NCBI GenBank assembly: GCA_022457155.1
Contig: JAJGOT010000437.1
Location: 62,001 to 126,000, forward strand
DNA from: Cladopsammia gracilis
Lineage: Eukaryota > Cnidaria > Anthozoa > Scleractinia > Dendrophylliidae
Length of the DNA stretch: 64,000 nucleotides
Reading direction: 5' to 3'
This document shows, in pieces, positions 53,578 through 64,000 of this stretch. Under the pieces are notes generated by a model. The model was not told the origin of the DNA and ran no database searches. It saw only the letters and a list, made by a program, of their open reading frames with translations. Numbering within the stretch: position 1 is the stretch's first letter; every line of letters begins with the position of its first letter. Made by a program: the position numbers and the translations under genes.

Positions 53578-55193
53578 TATAGTATAACTTTCCGTCCTTA
53601 TATTTGTATTTTGCTCTGCATATCTATGCATAGAGCACTCATAGAACAAGTAAAACATCCTATACATTGTTTAATATTACATTGGAACAACAGGCTCGCA
53701 AATTGAAATTCAGACTAAGTTCAAGAAATTTCAAGAGAAGACACCTACTTATCTACAATGAAAGGGCTCTAAGGTCGATGGGAATATGAAACAACGTAAG
53801 AATAGTTTTAATTGTCCGTTATGTTTTGTCATTAGCGGCGTTTATTTGTGGTAAATAAATGCATCCATTCTGTGAAACGAGACAGCTGGATAAAGTAGTA
53901 CATTGGGTAATTACCAACAACGGTTTACAGCCGAGTTAGCGAGCGATGACAGCGATCCAGTGACATTTCACTCATCGCAACGAAAGAAACGGGATCGTGA
54001 ATTTTCCATAAGACAGGGCAAAACCTGAAAATATACCTGTAGCCATTATGATTTTCTTCAGTTCATCGGTCTGCATGTCTTTGCAAAGTCCTGCTCTCTT
54101 CATAATTACCATGAGCTGCCAATCATAAGCGAGCATGAAGTGGAGCATATCGGGGACCGGTGATCTGTAGTCAGCAGGGTCCGTGTCTATAATGCACTGA
54201 ACGAATTCCTGTAGACGAGTAAAGAAAAGTTTAGTGAGACAGAAAGGAAGGTTGATGGTACCAGGTCTCTGGCTACCTCCTGAACTGAACTGAACTGAAC
54301 TGAAGTAGTTTCATCATGGACCTGCGTTCAACGTGTTGCAAAGAGTTGTAAATCAGTGGCTGGTCTAGGATTCTTAAACTTGTACAAAACAGTCGGAAAA
54401 AAAAAAGGAAAATATATATACAATTGACACCTTAAAAGCTGCCTGGGAAGAAAAAAAGTTTATTTATAACAAGTTTATGTTCTCCACGCTCGTAAAGAGT
54501 TTCAATAAGGTGGATAATGTTCTTTTGGCGACACAACATAAACGTTAAACAGGTGATAGTCTACTTCATGAGCTGGGTGAACAGACAAGCTCCCACAAAT
54601 ACTTATGATGAAATTAAAGTCGATTTGATTGATAGAAGTGTTATCATGACACCGATCTGAGGACGGCAATGTTTTTGCATATTAACATTTTTCTCTAAAC
54701 TTTTTAATTTCGTTTAATTGCTGCAAGAAAACAATTTTGGAACTGGAAAGTGCCTTTTGAAAATGACTTTTGTGGAGCGTATGAATATTTAATTGCACAG
54801 CCTGCAATGCAAACATTGACTGAGTGCCCACGCAGTTAACTTCCTTTTGAAGTTTTGAACAAAATATAAATATGTCGAAGACAGCTCATTTTCAGCTGGA
54901 CAAAAATATATCACCCCTTCCTTTCTTATAAAAACATCGAGTCTTAATGGGTTCATCTTGTCTACAGAGAGCGTAACCAACAAAAGTTACTTAATATTAA
55001 GCCTTACCTTTAAACATTTGCAGGTTTGTTCCATCAGCTCATCCTCGTTGTTGGGATCAGTAACGACTGCACGCCAATTTGATCCAGCACACTTAAGTGC
55101 TGCATTATTAGCAACTTCGCGATCTAAGGCATGCCCGCTCACAAATGAAATGAAAGAAACAGCAACAATAACGGAGACTGTCCTTGAAAACAT
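52489..55193 (-). CDS. Secreted nine-cysteine protein, copy B (4 exons)
   Basis: Mirror paralogue of the gene at 12205-15215. Exons on the minus strand are 55193-55008, 54208-54037, 53444-53412 and 52748-52489, with the same lengths (186, 172, 33 and 260 bp), same phases and intact GT/AG sites. It gives 216 residues with signal peptide and all nine cysteines retained. I count nine amino-acid differences from copy A (for example T4R, a Gly to Asp before MQTDEL, Lys to Asn beside the last Cys), so the pair is about 96% identical. A TTTATT at 52346-52351 is the poly(A) signal on this strand. Intron 2 lacks the palindromic insertion of copy A. Both copies look functional. Function unknown. Confidence 0.8.
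53523..53570. repeat. (TA)n microsatellite
   Basis: Counterpart of the interrupted TA tracts at 13797-14130, here as one tract. It marks the empty site of the left-arm palindromic insertion. Confidence 0.9.
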
Positions 55194-55475
55194 ATTTGAC
55201 AAACCAAGGACTCCTAAAATAAATTGGGCAAAAAACAGACAGGTCGATTGACATGTGCAGAAAAAATAGTATTTTGTTAAAGGGACCACATGTAATTTTT
55301 GGTGGAGATGTTAAAACGAGATGGTTAACAAATTTTGCACAATACAGAACTAGGGATAAAAAAATATTTTTTTTTTCATCTTAAAGTGAAGTTTGGCGAC
55401 TTGTTTTGATTGAACTACGGAAATCGGCATGTAAAAATACATTGTGCTCCATTCTTTCTCATCTCGTGAATAAAC

Positions 55476-55623
55476 CTAATTCAATAAAGGTTAACGTTGC
55501 TTTGGGCATTTGGCAGTTGTTGTTTGGCGGTCACTAAAGCAAAGCATTGCATTGTGTTCCGTATGCGGAAACGCCGATACCCAATAATCAATTGGCAAAG
55601 CAACATTTATTGAATTAGGTATA
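55476..55623. mobile_element. Mirror copy of the 11774 MITE
   Basis: Begins 'acctaattcaataaagg' and ends 'catttattgaattaggt'. The same element is present at the mirrored site in the left arm. Confidence 0.75.
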
Positions 55624-55825
55624 CGCAAAGCTTTGAACGAGATATAGTATCTTTATCTCCTTTGTTCCTTCCATTTATCCATCCTTCCATGGGCTGTCAA
55701 CGTTTATCGGTAGTTCCTTTTTTCCCCAAATGGAAAGAAATATATATTAGGAATACTCGTCCACAGAAAAAGACACTACATTATCAACACGATAAACCGA
55801 CGCTTCCCGTTTCGAGCCCTTTGAT

Positions 55826-56008
55826 GGCAATAGACTATTTTGCTAATGTTGTGTTCCGAGTGCATCTTGGGTAATTCTAGTCCTTTGTGGGGGCAAACGG
55901 CCAAAATTAAAATTTCAAATTACCTGCCAAACTGGTCGTTTCCCCCACAAAGGACTGGAACTACCCAAGATGCATTGGGAACACAACATTAGCAAAATAG
56001 TCTATTAA
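55826..56008. mobile_element. Mirror copy of the 11396 palindromic MITE
   Basis: Ends 'atagactattttgctaatg' and its inverse. It shares insertion site and structure with the left-arm copy. Confidence 0.8.
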
Positions 56009-59000
56009 AACCGATCTATAGCTAAGGATATCATATGGATCTTTCAACATAACAAGAAAAGTTTAAACTATATTTAAAGATTTAATCATGTTTTCTCAAC
56101 AAGCGACACCGGGAATCGCTTGCCCGCGTTCGAATCCAGGTAAAGACGTTTAATTATTATTATTTTTGTTACCTTTCTCTTTTTTATTGAAACGGAAATT
56201 TGATGAAGGCCGGCATCGAAATTAAAAACTGACGTCCTAAAATTAATAAAAGTGCGATCCAAAACACTCGGCTTTAATAATCTGTGGCGATTTTTTTACG
56301 ACCCCATTTCCACGGTGACACCGATGAAAGGAAACTTCGACATGGAATTGTTGTTCAAGTGTATACCTTAATACATCATGAATGTTTGAGCAAAGAATCA
56401 TTTCTTTACAGAGTTTCGCATTTCTTTTGGCTTTTGGCGTTTGAAGTTATTCAATTTTAAAAAACAGTTTTCAATTTCCAAAAACCTATCGAACCTATCG
56501 ATATCGGTTTAGTTGTGCAGTTATTTTGATATCATGACTTATATTTTAAAATCAAACGCAGCGGTGTCCTGGAGTGAAGTGTTGACAAACCTGTTTCAAG
56601 CACCTTACAAATTTATTGTTATTTTCCTTAAAACAAGCAATATCTGGGCCTGTTTACGGGGAAATCAAGCCTTTACCTTTATTTCGAACAATATCGCGCA
56701 TTTCGGCGCATTATCCAAACTGGAAAGTTTTGGTTTTGAGAAGCACGAAGATTCGTGTTTTGCCCAATCTTGCAGATAAGAGAATTAACACAGAGTATAT
56801 GTTCAAGGTGCTTTATTGATAGTAAAAAGAACAATTTTCATGTTCTATTTAAAGTGGCCTAAATGCGGAGTACATTGCTTTTCTGCGCAAAGTTTGCGAT
56901 AAGTGATTGTTTCAAAATCGAAATCGGATAATTAAAACCGACAAATTTGTCTACCACAGGACACACATTTGTTCAATTTTTTTTAGTCTTTCCACTCAAC
57001 TCGCTGCCCTTTTGTCGCTTTTTCTACCGTACCAATCAACTTTGCTATAGCATTTTCCTGGAGAATATCTTCACCTCATAACTTTAAATTCACAACATTT
57101 TCGAGGCCAGACAAGATGCCATGCCCACAAGCAGAAGCAGTTGGTGCATTTGGCACATTTGTGGAATGTCAGTCAGTCTACTTGTTTTTTTTTTTTTTTT
57201 TGTATGCTACTCTCCACTTTGCTCAAAAGCGCACTTCCTTAATTTTCGTAGGGACGCATGAGGAATGTTTTTTAACTCCTTTTTGAAACAATACTTTAAA
57301 TATTTCTACAAGTAACTTTTATTATTGATGCGTGTTTTTGGAGCACCGACAAACCTGACAGCCGAATGTTAAGATAAAACGTTTAAATCTTTGACGTACT
57401 GGTTTACGATGTCAGTGTCTTAAATACTGCCTTGAGAAAAGTATCAAATTTAAACATTTAAATGTTAGAAAGCAATATTTCAGCGAATAAACGTAAAAAT
57501 GGTTTAAAAAAAGATGTCTGGATTTGGAATTAAGTTTGAGTGTGGAATACAGAGCGCATTTCGTCAAGTTCGACGGAAAAACATAGTTTTATCTCAAGAG
57601 ATTAGCGAATCGTCTTGTAACAATGTGAAGAAGGAATTGAAAGACACCCGCTTGTTATTATGAGAACATTTGTTCCTGCTGAATTGATGACCAAACAAAA
57701 CTTTCCTTTACTGTATGGCTTGCGTTGACAGAGTAAGCCGAGAAATCGGCATGTGTATACGGTATATGGAGAGATCCTTTTGCTATTCAAGACAGTACGA
57801 GTACACCAGCGTGAAGTAACGAATTTGATGTTTTTTAACTTTTCCATAAAGAACCGTTAACATCTTGTTATTTCATAAGGATAAATTCTGACTTGCGAAA
57901 AGCCACAACAAATTAAAAAAAAAAAATTCTTCCATTCACAGAAATCCCGAATGAAGTGACATCATGCCTTATTAAGCAATTACCTTTGCGCGTCTTTGCG
58001 AATTTATATTGTTCTTTTCCGCGGCCAGGAACATTTTGTTTGTTGCGGTTAATATTTATCATTGCTCTAAACTGCCCAAGATTTAAATGAATGGCCTGTA
58101 CGGAATTGTCTAACTTCCAATGGCGAATATAACCTTCACATATTAGTCCTAGTATTTTTTTGTTGTGCAGCAAAGCTCTAGACTTTGGATTGGACTTAGA
58201 TTATTTGAACTTTTTGTAAAATATATGGCTCTTTTACACAGAGAACTTACGTACCTTTAATTCTGCTTCGATTCTCGTCTTCAAATGGAATGAATAACAG
58301 AGGAAACCGTTTTCATTTTATTTCAACTCATTAATAATTAAAAGAATATCAACCTATCACACGAGTGCAAAAACCCATAATGTCAATCTGAAAATCCCAG
58401 AGAGGGATTTGATATTAGTCTCAGGGGGAAGGCGGGATTCAATGTTCAGACAATGAGATTATTGGCAATTTTTTTTTTTTTCATGAAAACGATTTTGAAT
58501 CGTCGCCGAGATTTTTGTCAAAGTCGTTTTATCCACCATACCAGTCATCTTCAGTATAACTTTTTTCAGGAGATTATTTTTACCTCCTTATCAAGAAATT
58601 GTCTATTGTACCGGTTCGCATTCACACATTAAGAATTAAACAATAGGCCTTTTGTAGTAAGTCACGCTGCCGAAACCACGCCGAAACATTCGTGGATTAT
58701 CGTTAAATATTCAGCTTGGCAACCCGAGCGCGCGCAACTTTGAGCTCGCAAAGACATCTTTCTCGAATAGTCTCATAAAACTGCAGCTTCAATCTTAGAT
58801 TTTCATTTCAGTCTTCTAGAGTATGTGCACTTAAAAGCACACTTAAGTGCAAAGGTGTGACTTTTTTAGGGAGGTGTGATTACGTCTTGATTCAAAACAC
58901 CATGTGTATTCATGAATAAAGATAAACACATATTTGCATAACTGAATTATTTCCGTAGTAAAACAAAAGTTACAAACAAAGCGATTTAAGTGCTTTGCTT

Positions 59001-59357
59001 CTTTGTTATCCGATGAACGTAGCTGCTGTTAGCTTGGCAAAATAGACTTTCAGACAAGATGTCATCGAATAAAGCAACGCATATTTATGCTTTAAAAATG
59101 GACGAGTAACCAGGTGATAAGGCATATTTACAAACTTAAAAAACCTTCTCTGGTTAAAAAAGTTTTAAATATGTGGTTTCGATTGCCAGTTTGCAATACC
59201 TCGTTCTTTTTATCCATTATTTAGAAAATGGTCAAACCCACTCAGCCAATCAGTGCCCAGTATTTGTGTGCTCTATATCCCATAAACTGTCTTAAATTAT
59301 GTAAAGAGGTGGGGCTTTGAAGCCTAGGGAAATTGTGGGGTAAAATAACGACTCATC
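56009..59357. other. Non-coding arm sequence
   Basis: Mirror of 8022-11395. Short ORFs here differ in length and frame from the left arm. Contains the tRNA-like 3' half at about 56098-56150. Otherwise nothing supportable. Confidence 0.5.
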
Positions 59358-59488
59358 GTGTCCTATGGGATATAGCGCCTCTCGCATTAGATAGAAGTGC
59401 CACTTGGGCTACGCCCTCGTGGCCTTCTATCTATGCCGGCGAGGCGCTATATCCCATAGAACACTCGCGTTCATTGTCTAACCCTTAC
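59358..59488. mobile_element. Mirror copy of the palindromic MITE at 7893
   Basis: 'tatgggatatagcgcctctc' and its inverse with the 'gggctacgccctcgtggcc' centre. The outer arm is present only on the 59488 side. Confidence 0.75.
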
Positions 59489-59735
59489 TACGTTAATCTT
59501 ATGTGTTGAATCGTTTCATGGAATATTCATAGACTGCTAAGCCATTGTTGTTGATATATCTGGAAAGGGACTCTTTGACGAATAATGAATAAAAAGGGCG
59601 AACATGGAAATACATACGGTAAAAAGTTTAAGTGACAAGGAAAACTTTCGCGCAACGAAACACTGGAATCTTGGCCTACCGCAGTTACAAGCGAAGCAGA
59701 CAATAACTCGAAACAAGTACCTAGGTAATATTCAA

Positions 59736-59878
59736 TTATTTTGGGTGTTTCTTGATGTTGCGGAAGCCATTGTTGGTTAGCTTTTGTGTTGTGGTGTGGG
59801 TATTGTTCAGTGTCTTTTGAATCTTTTGTATTACGTCATTTGGTGATCACACCATCCGCAACACAAAGAAAATACCAT
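59736..59878. mobile_element. Right-arm-only MITE, ~140 bp
   Basis: The left arm reads directly from 'tattcaatt' to 'cttttaaaaac'. Here about 140 bp intervene, starting 'tgggtgtttcttgatgttgc' and ending 'gcaacacaaagaaaatacca', imperfect inverted repeats of about 23 bp. Confidence 0.7.
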
Positions 59879-61077
59879 TCTTTTAAAAACTTTGTATTAG
59901 CATTTTATTCCCCCAAAAGTATTTTTATTGTTTCTATCGGTATTTTTCTACTTCACACTTTTTACCGTATATATTTCCATGTTTGCGCATTTCATTCTTT
60001 ATCATTTGTCAAAGATTGCAGACTGGCAATCGAAAGCTCATACATTCTAAACTTTTTAACCAGAGAACGTTTTTTAAATTTGTTAGCATTTATGCGGCTA
60101 CAAGATTCGAATGATTTATAACTCAGAACGAACTTCGTTCAACCAATACGTTGCTGTTAAAGAAACTTTTATGACTCTCTGTTATTAGTTAATTTGTAGT
60201 GTCAGTTATAACTCAAAACCTCCACCGCGGATGAACTTGCCACTCAGCACGACCCCGCCAAAAAGATAAATTATTTTTGAAGTCATTCAGAAACAAATTG
60301 CAGCAATTGTTTTATCAGGTGTAAAACTCTCGGCTTCTTCTGCTCAGTTTTCAAAAAGTACTTTGAATAGTTTTACAAGGCGCTGATATTAATACATGTA
60401 TTATTGAAGCGTGATTTGGAGCAGGAACTGAAATGACAGCCTATAGGTGGTTTGCATCTTACGTCACGGCGGCCATGTTGGATGACAGTCATCAAAAGAT
60501 TTCTCATTGGATCTATTGTTGTGTCATCCAACATGGCCGCCATGTCTTTTGTTCGTTAATTCCTTTGGGAATGGTTGCAAACCATCAATTCCGGAATCGC
60601 GCCCATTGAAACACGTCGATCGAAGACGCAAATTTTGCTGTCAATCAAATGTCCCCCTGTGTATTACGAGGTGTGATTATCGCCAAGATTATGTTTGGGA
60701 TTTAGTTATGCTGTTTGCCAATGTTTTTTTTTTACTGTTATCACTGGTGTTTTTGATGTTACGAATTGTTTTTTACGTATTCTCAATTATGTTCGACAAA
60801 AAAACAGCTGTTGTTTTCGTTGTCCTTGCATTCGATTATTCTTTGCGAATTATGTTTTCTGCGTTAACAATTTTCTTCTGTATTTACGCATTCTGTTATT
60901 CCATATTATGTTATGCGAACTGTGATTCGATTATTCGTGTTTCGAACGAAACACAGACTTTGTTTTCAAATGAGTGGCCATATCTCCAAAAACATACAAC
61001 CAATGTTTTCCGGTCGTAATACTATTTTAAAGTACCAAACTGACTTCACAACATTGCACGAGAAACTGTAGTTCCAT

Positions 61078-61158
61078 TTTCGCGGATTTAATCCGCTAAA
61101 TCGGAAAGTCCTAATCCATTTTCGCGGATTTAATCCGCTAAATCGGAAAGCTCTAATC
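61078..61158. repeat. 43-bp tandem duplication
   Basis: 'ccattttcgcggatttaatc' plus about 20 bp is present twice in tandem. The left arm (about 6410-6450) has a single copy, so the duplication is private to this arm. Confidence 0.85.
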
Positions 61159-62940
61159 TCAAGGTAGAAAGAACATTCTTCTCTGCAATTGTATGTGCTT
61201 ATTACTGGTTTTTCGTTACTTTTTGCTCTCGATTCACCTATCGTGTTTATTGACCTAACCAAAATCCGGGTAAGGTGGCTCCATGCACCCAATTCGCATA
61301 TAATTAACCGCATATAAGCGAGTCTAATTTACATCAAATTACCGCATGCAAGAGAGTAAAATAGGTCCCATTTACCTAACAGCAGCATTCTTTATATTAC
61401 TGATTTACACACAGAACAGAGAGAAAAGAGCTTCAGTTTAGCACTGATCTGCAGTGTTTAGGGTTAAGCATTGACTTGAAAACGATTAGCTCTTATTTAT
61501 GGTTATGGGGAACACTATAAATATGTTAAAAAAATTACAATTCCTGTCAGCTAGCCCTCGTTGGTGTAGTGGATATGGATATTAGTTATAAAGCAAACGA
61601 CTCGGGTTCCGGGCAGACACGCTTCTCTTCTTTTTTCCTTCTTTATTCTAAAAAAATAAGTTTTACTTTATGTAAAAGTTAATGTTCAAGTGAAAAAGAA
61701 AGCCAGTTTCAGATCACCTCTATTTTCGTTATTTCTCAGTAGCGGTGATTTCATGTTAATTAGACCCGCTTATATGCGGTGAATTATATGCGAATCGATT
61801 GATTGAATGAATGAAGGAAAACAATGTTTACATTTTTACGTTATTTAGCGTTATTTATTGGTTTTAATTATATATAATTTTGAGTCAATTTGGACGGTTT
61901 TTAAGAGGTTTAAAAAAAAATTTGCAAATCCAGGATGGCGGGTCCAAGATGGCGGCCGTATAACAAAGGACACAGTTTTGGACGTACTATGTACTCTCTA
62001 GGTTTCGTTGCCATAGCCTCGGTGTTCATGAAGTTACGAGTTACCTCTTAAAAACCGTCCAAATTGACTCAAAATAAATAAAAATTTTGAATTTATAGTA
62101 CTGGTGTGCGTAGCACTTAAAAAAAGTGTTTGGGAATTCAAATAAGCGTTTGGCTCTGGGAACACATGCGAACACTGATGAAGGGTTTATCCCCGAAACA
62201 CCTGACTGTTAAAATACAGTTTTCAGCGCTCGTAACATACAAATTGTATAATTGTGTATCATAAGCAAAAGGTCAAATAATGTCTAAATCGACCTAAAAG
62301 GTTCCACCAAGTGTAGAGGGCGTGTCGAAACAGAGCGATAACCGTGGAAACATGGAACGAAATACAGATGAAAATTGACAAAGTCAAACTTACCGTATTA
62401 AAACTTCGGAACTAGAGCGCCGTACAGAGTAAAGTGATGCTGTTGAAAGCTGTTTCACTCATTAAATATCCTGGGTAACAAATTAACATTTGAAAGCCCA
62501 CCGATAAGTCTTAACCTAATTTTGAATAAAGGTGATAGTGACAATAATAAAAAAAATAATCATGGTAATAAATATAAAGAACATATTTGCTTGAAAGATT
62601 CGAGGTGGAGGTGATAATTAGAAGCAAACAGGGACTAAAAAATTACGGCATTAAGCAGTAATGAAACACTGGTTAAGGATGCTCTGTTAAAGAAGCATGC
62701 TTAGGATTGTAATGAGAAGAGCGATTTATCACAGGTTTACGTTAAATTTCAAAGTTGTCTCCTCGCATTTTTACGAGTCTACCTAAAAGCTTATTTCTCG
62801 TGGAGGGAGCCGGTAAAATTTGGCTGTGGTGCCGGCTTTATTTCTGTGCGTCTTGCGCACATGGTATGATTTCGCCATGGTCCAAAAAATTGCCCCAAAG
62901 AATTTTTTTTGTTACATCGAAGGAAAGGCCTCTTTTGTTT

Positions 62941-63847
62941 ACACCTAATTGCAAAAACGTTGTCATAGAAAAATGTAAAATGTAAAATGAAAAATGAAAA
63001 AAGCCAGGCCCCGTCCACACGTATCCGTTTTCGTTTGAAAACGTAAAAGTTTTTTTCCGTTTTTCAAAATCTCTCCGTCGACACGTAGCGTTTTCGAATC
63101 GTTTTTGCCTCTCCACACGTATACGCAAAAACGACTGAAAACGCTTCAAATGCCTCTAAAAAGCATGCGCACCACTGAGTCCTCGTTACCCTTGTCCAGC
63201 GGTGGAGCGGCTGACTGAAGCAAACGTATGCACAGTGGACAGAATTCGACCTCTTGACGTCACCGTTTTCGAAAAGTTCCGTTTTCAGGTGTCCACAGGA
63301 GAACGCGAATACACTGTTTTCAAAAGTTTCCACTTTGGAAAGCGTTTTCAAAAGTTTCCGTTTTAGGTGACCGTTTTCATCGGATACGTGTGGACGGGAA
63401 GCGAAAACGGAAAAAAAACTTTTGCGTTTTCAAACGAAAACGGATACGTGTGGACGGGGCTTTAATTAGCTTAATCATCACAGCGACACGCGGCACGATC
63501 AAGCGTGCAGCGGCTATTGTTAATTAAATTAGCGTACAGCGGCCGTTGTTATTTGAATTTTACCTCGGTAAAGGTTGAAATGATTTGTTATCCATCCATG
63601 TTAGAAATATGTTGCTACCCGGTTAATGTCATTCTCTGAGAATAACTGTTACATGTGCACAGTTGCACTACGAAAAAGGAAAAGTACGAAAACTTGTTCT
63701 TAAACATAGTTCTTGTGCATGCGTTGAGAATTATTAAAATCCGTTGAGAATGTATTTTGCATGTCTAATTAATTCCTACTGGCCTTTTTTCATTTTTTGT
63801 TTTTACATTTTTCATTTTTCTATGACAACGTTATTGCAATTAGGTGT
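62941..63847. mobile_element. Right-arm-only element, 0.9 kb
   Basis: Ends 'acacctaattgcaaaaacg' and 'cgttattgcaattaggtgt' are inverted, continuing through 'ttgtcatagaaaaatgt'. The left arm has none of it (4365-4350 reads straight through). No coding capacity. A second element is nested inside. Confidence 0.8.
63010..63462. mobile_element. Nested MITE with 'ggccccgtccacacgtatcc' ends
   Basis: Terminal inverted repeats of about 50 bp: 63010-63062 and 63410-63462. Degenerate internal copies of the motif ('cgtttttcaaaa', 'cacacgtatacgcaaaaacg') recur. About 453 bp, nested in the 0.9-kb element. Confidence 0.85.
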
Positions 63848-64000
63848 ACGCATTCAAATTTGACTAATGCAACTAATATCAAAAGCCTTTGATGTACATT
63901 AATTTATAATACAGGGCATACAATCAGTATTATACCGTTAATGAGCTATGCAAACGCCGAGGTGAAAATTGCCTAAGTAGAACAATTCCTTTGTGTTTCA

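Larger units (their letters stand above)
49917..64000 (-). repeat. Right arm of the large inverted duplication
   Basis: This is the reverse complement of the left arm. The inner edge is at about 49917, and the last bases of the window correspond to about 4216 on the left, so the arm probably continues outside. It is longer than its partner because of private insertions at 50200-52024, about 59736-59878 and 62941-63847. It lacks the left-only insertions at 5296-5530 and 13861-14087. Confidence 0.9.

Overview
The window is eukaryotic DNA, most likely from a cnidarian and perhaps a stony coral. The evidence is A+T-rich intergenic sequence, spliced genes with consensus GT/AG junctions, very many short palindromic (MITE-like) elements, and a Polinton/Maverick of the type common in cnidarian genomes. 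The taxon is inferred; no host gene here fixes it.

Layout. The backbone is a large inverted duplication. The left arm (about 4216-15940) is repeated in reverse at about 49917-64000, and the right copy probably runs past the window end. Each arm carries an intact four-exon gene for a 216-residue secreted, nine-cysteine protein. The two genes converge (12205-15215 on +, 52489-55193 on -) and differ at nine residues by my count. Both arms also hold the same older MITEs. Each additionally has private insertions: 5296-5530 and 13861-14087 on the left; 50200-52024, about 59736-59878 and 62941-63847 on the right. The duplication therefore predates several transposition events, unless it is an assembly artefact that joined two haplotypes.

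The spacer (about 15940-49917) holds a 17.8-kb Polinton (16203-33990) flanked by a 6-bp target duplication, AGGAAG. Each end is a palindrome of about 210 bp. The element encodes a protein-primed family B DNA polymerase, a retroviral-type integrase, an A32-like packaging ATPase, a probable double-jelly-roll major capsid protein, two tandem jelly-roll-like proteins, a YqaJ/lambda-type exonuclease, a VLTF3-like zinc-ribbon protein and several small membrane proteins. I saw no adenain-type protease.

Two promoter classes are visible in the Polinton. A long leader module precedes the polymerase, the exonuclease and a small cysteine-rich ORF (replication genes). A short CACA-TATATATAC box just upstream of the ATG precedes the virion-type genes. 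A GC-rich stretch of about 300 nt (18785-19085) looks like a structured RNA with Pol III-like signals and is the most unusual item in the window. The element is recently decayed. It has in-frame TGA codons in the capsid gene and one jelly-roll gene, frame breaks in the integrase, the ATPase and a membrane-protein gene, and a substituted catalytic Asp in polymerase motif C.

The rest of the spacer holds a decayed pogo-like transposase (about 35760-37680), copies of a repeat of about 1.2 kb, a 939-bp non-autonomous piggyBac-type element (TTAA, CCCT ends) and duplicated fragments of left-arm sequence. No intact host gene was recognised in it.
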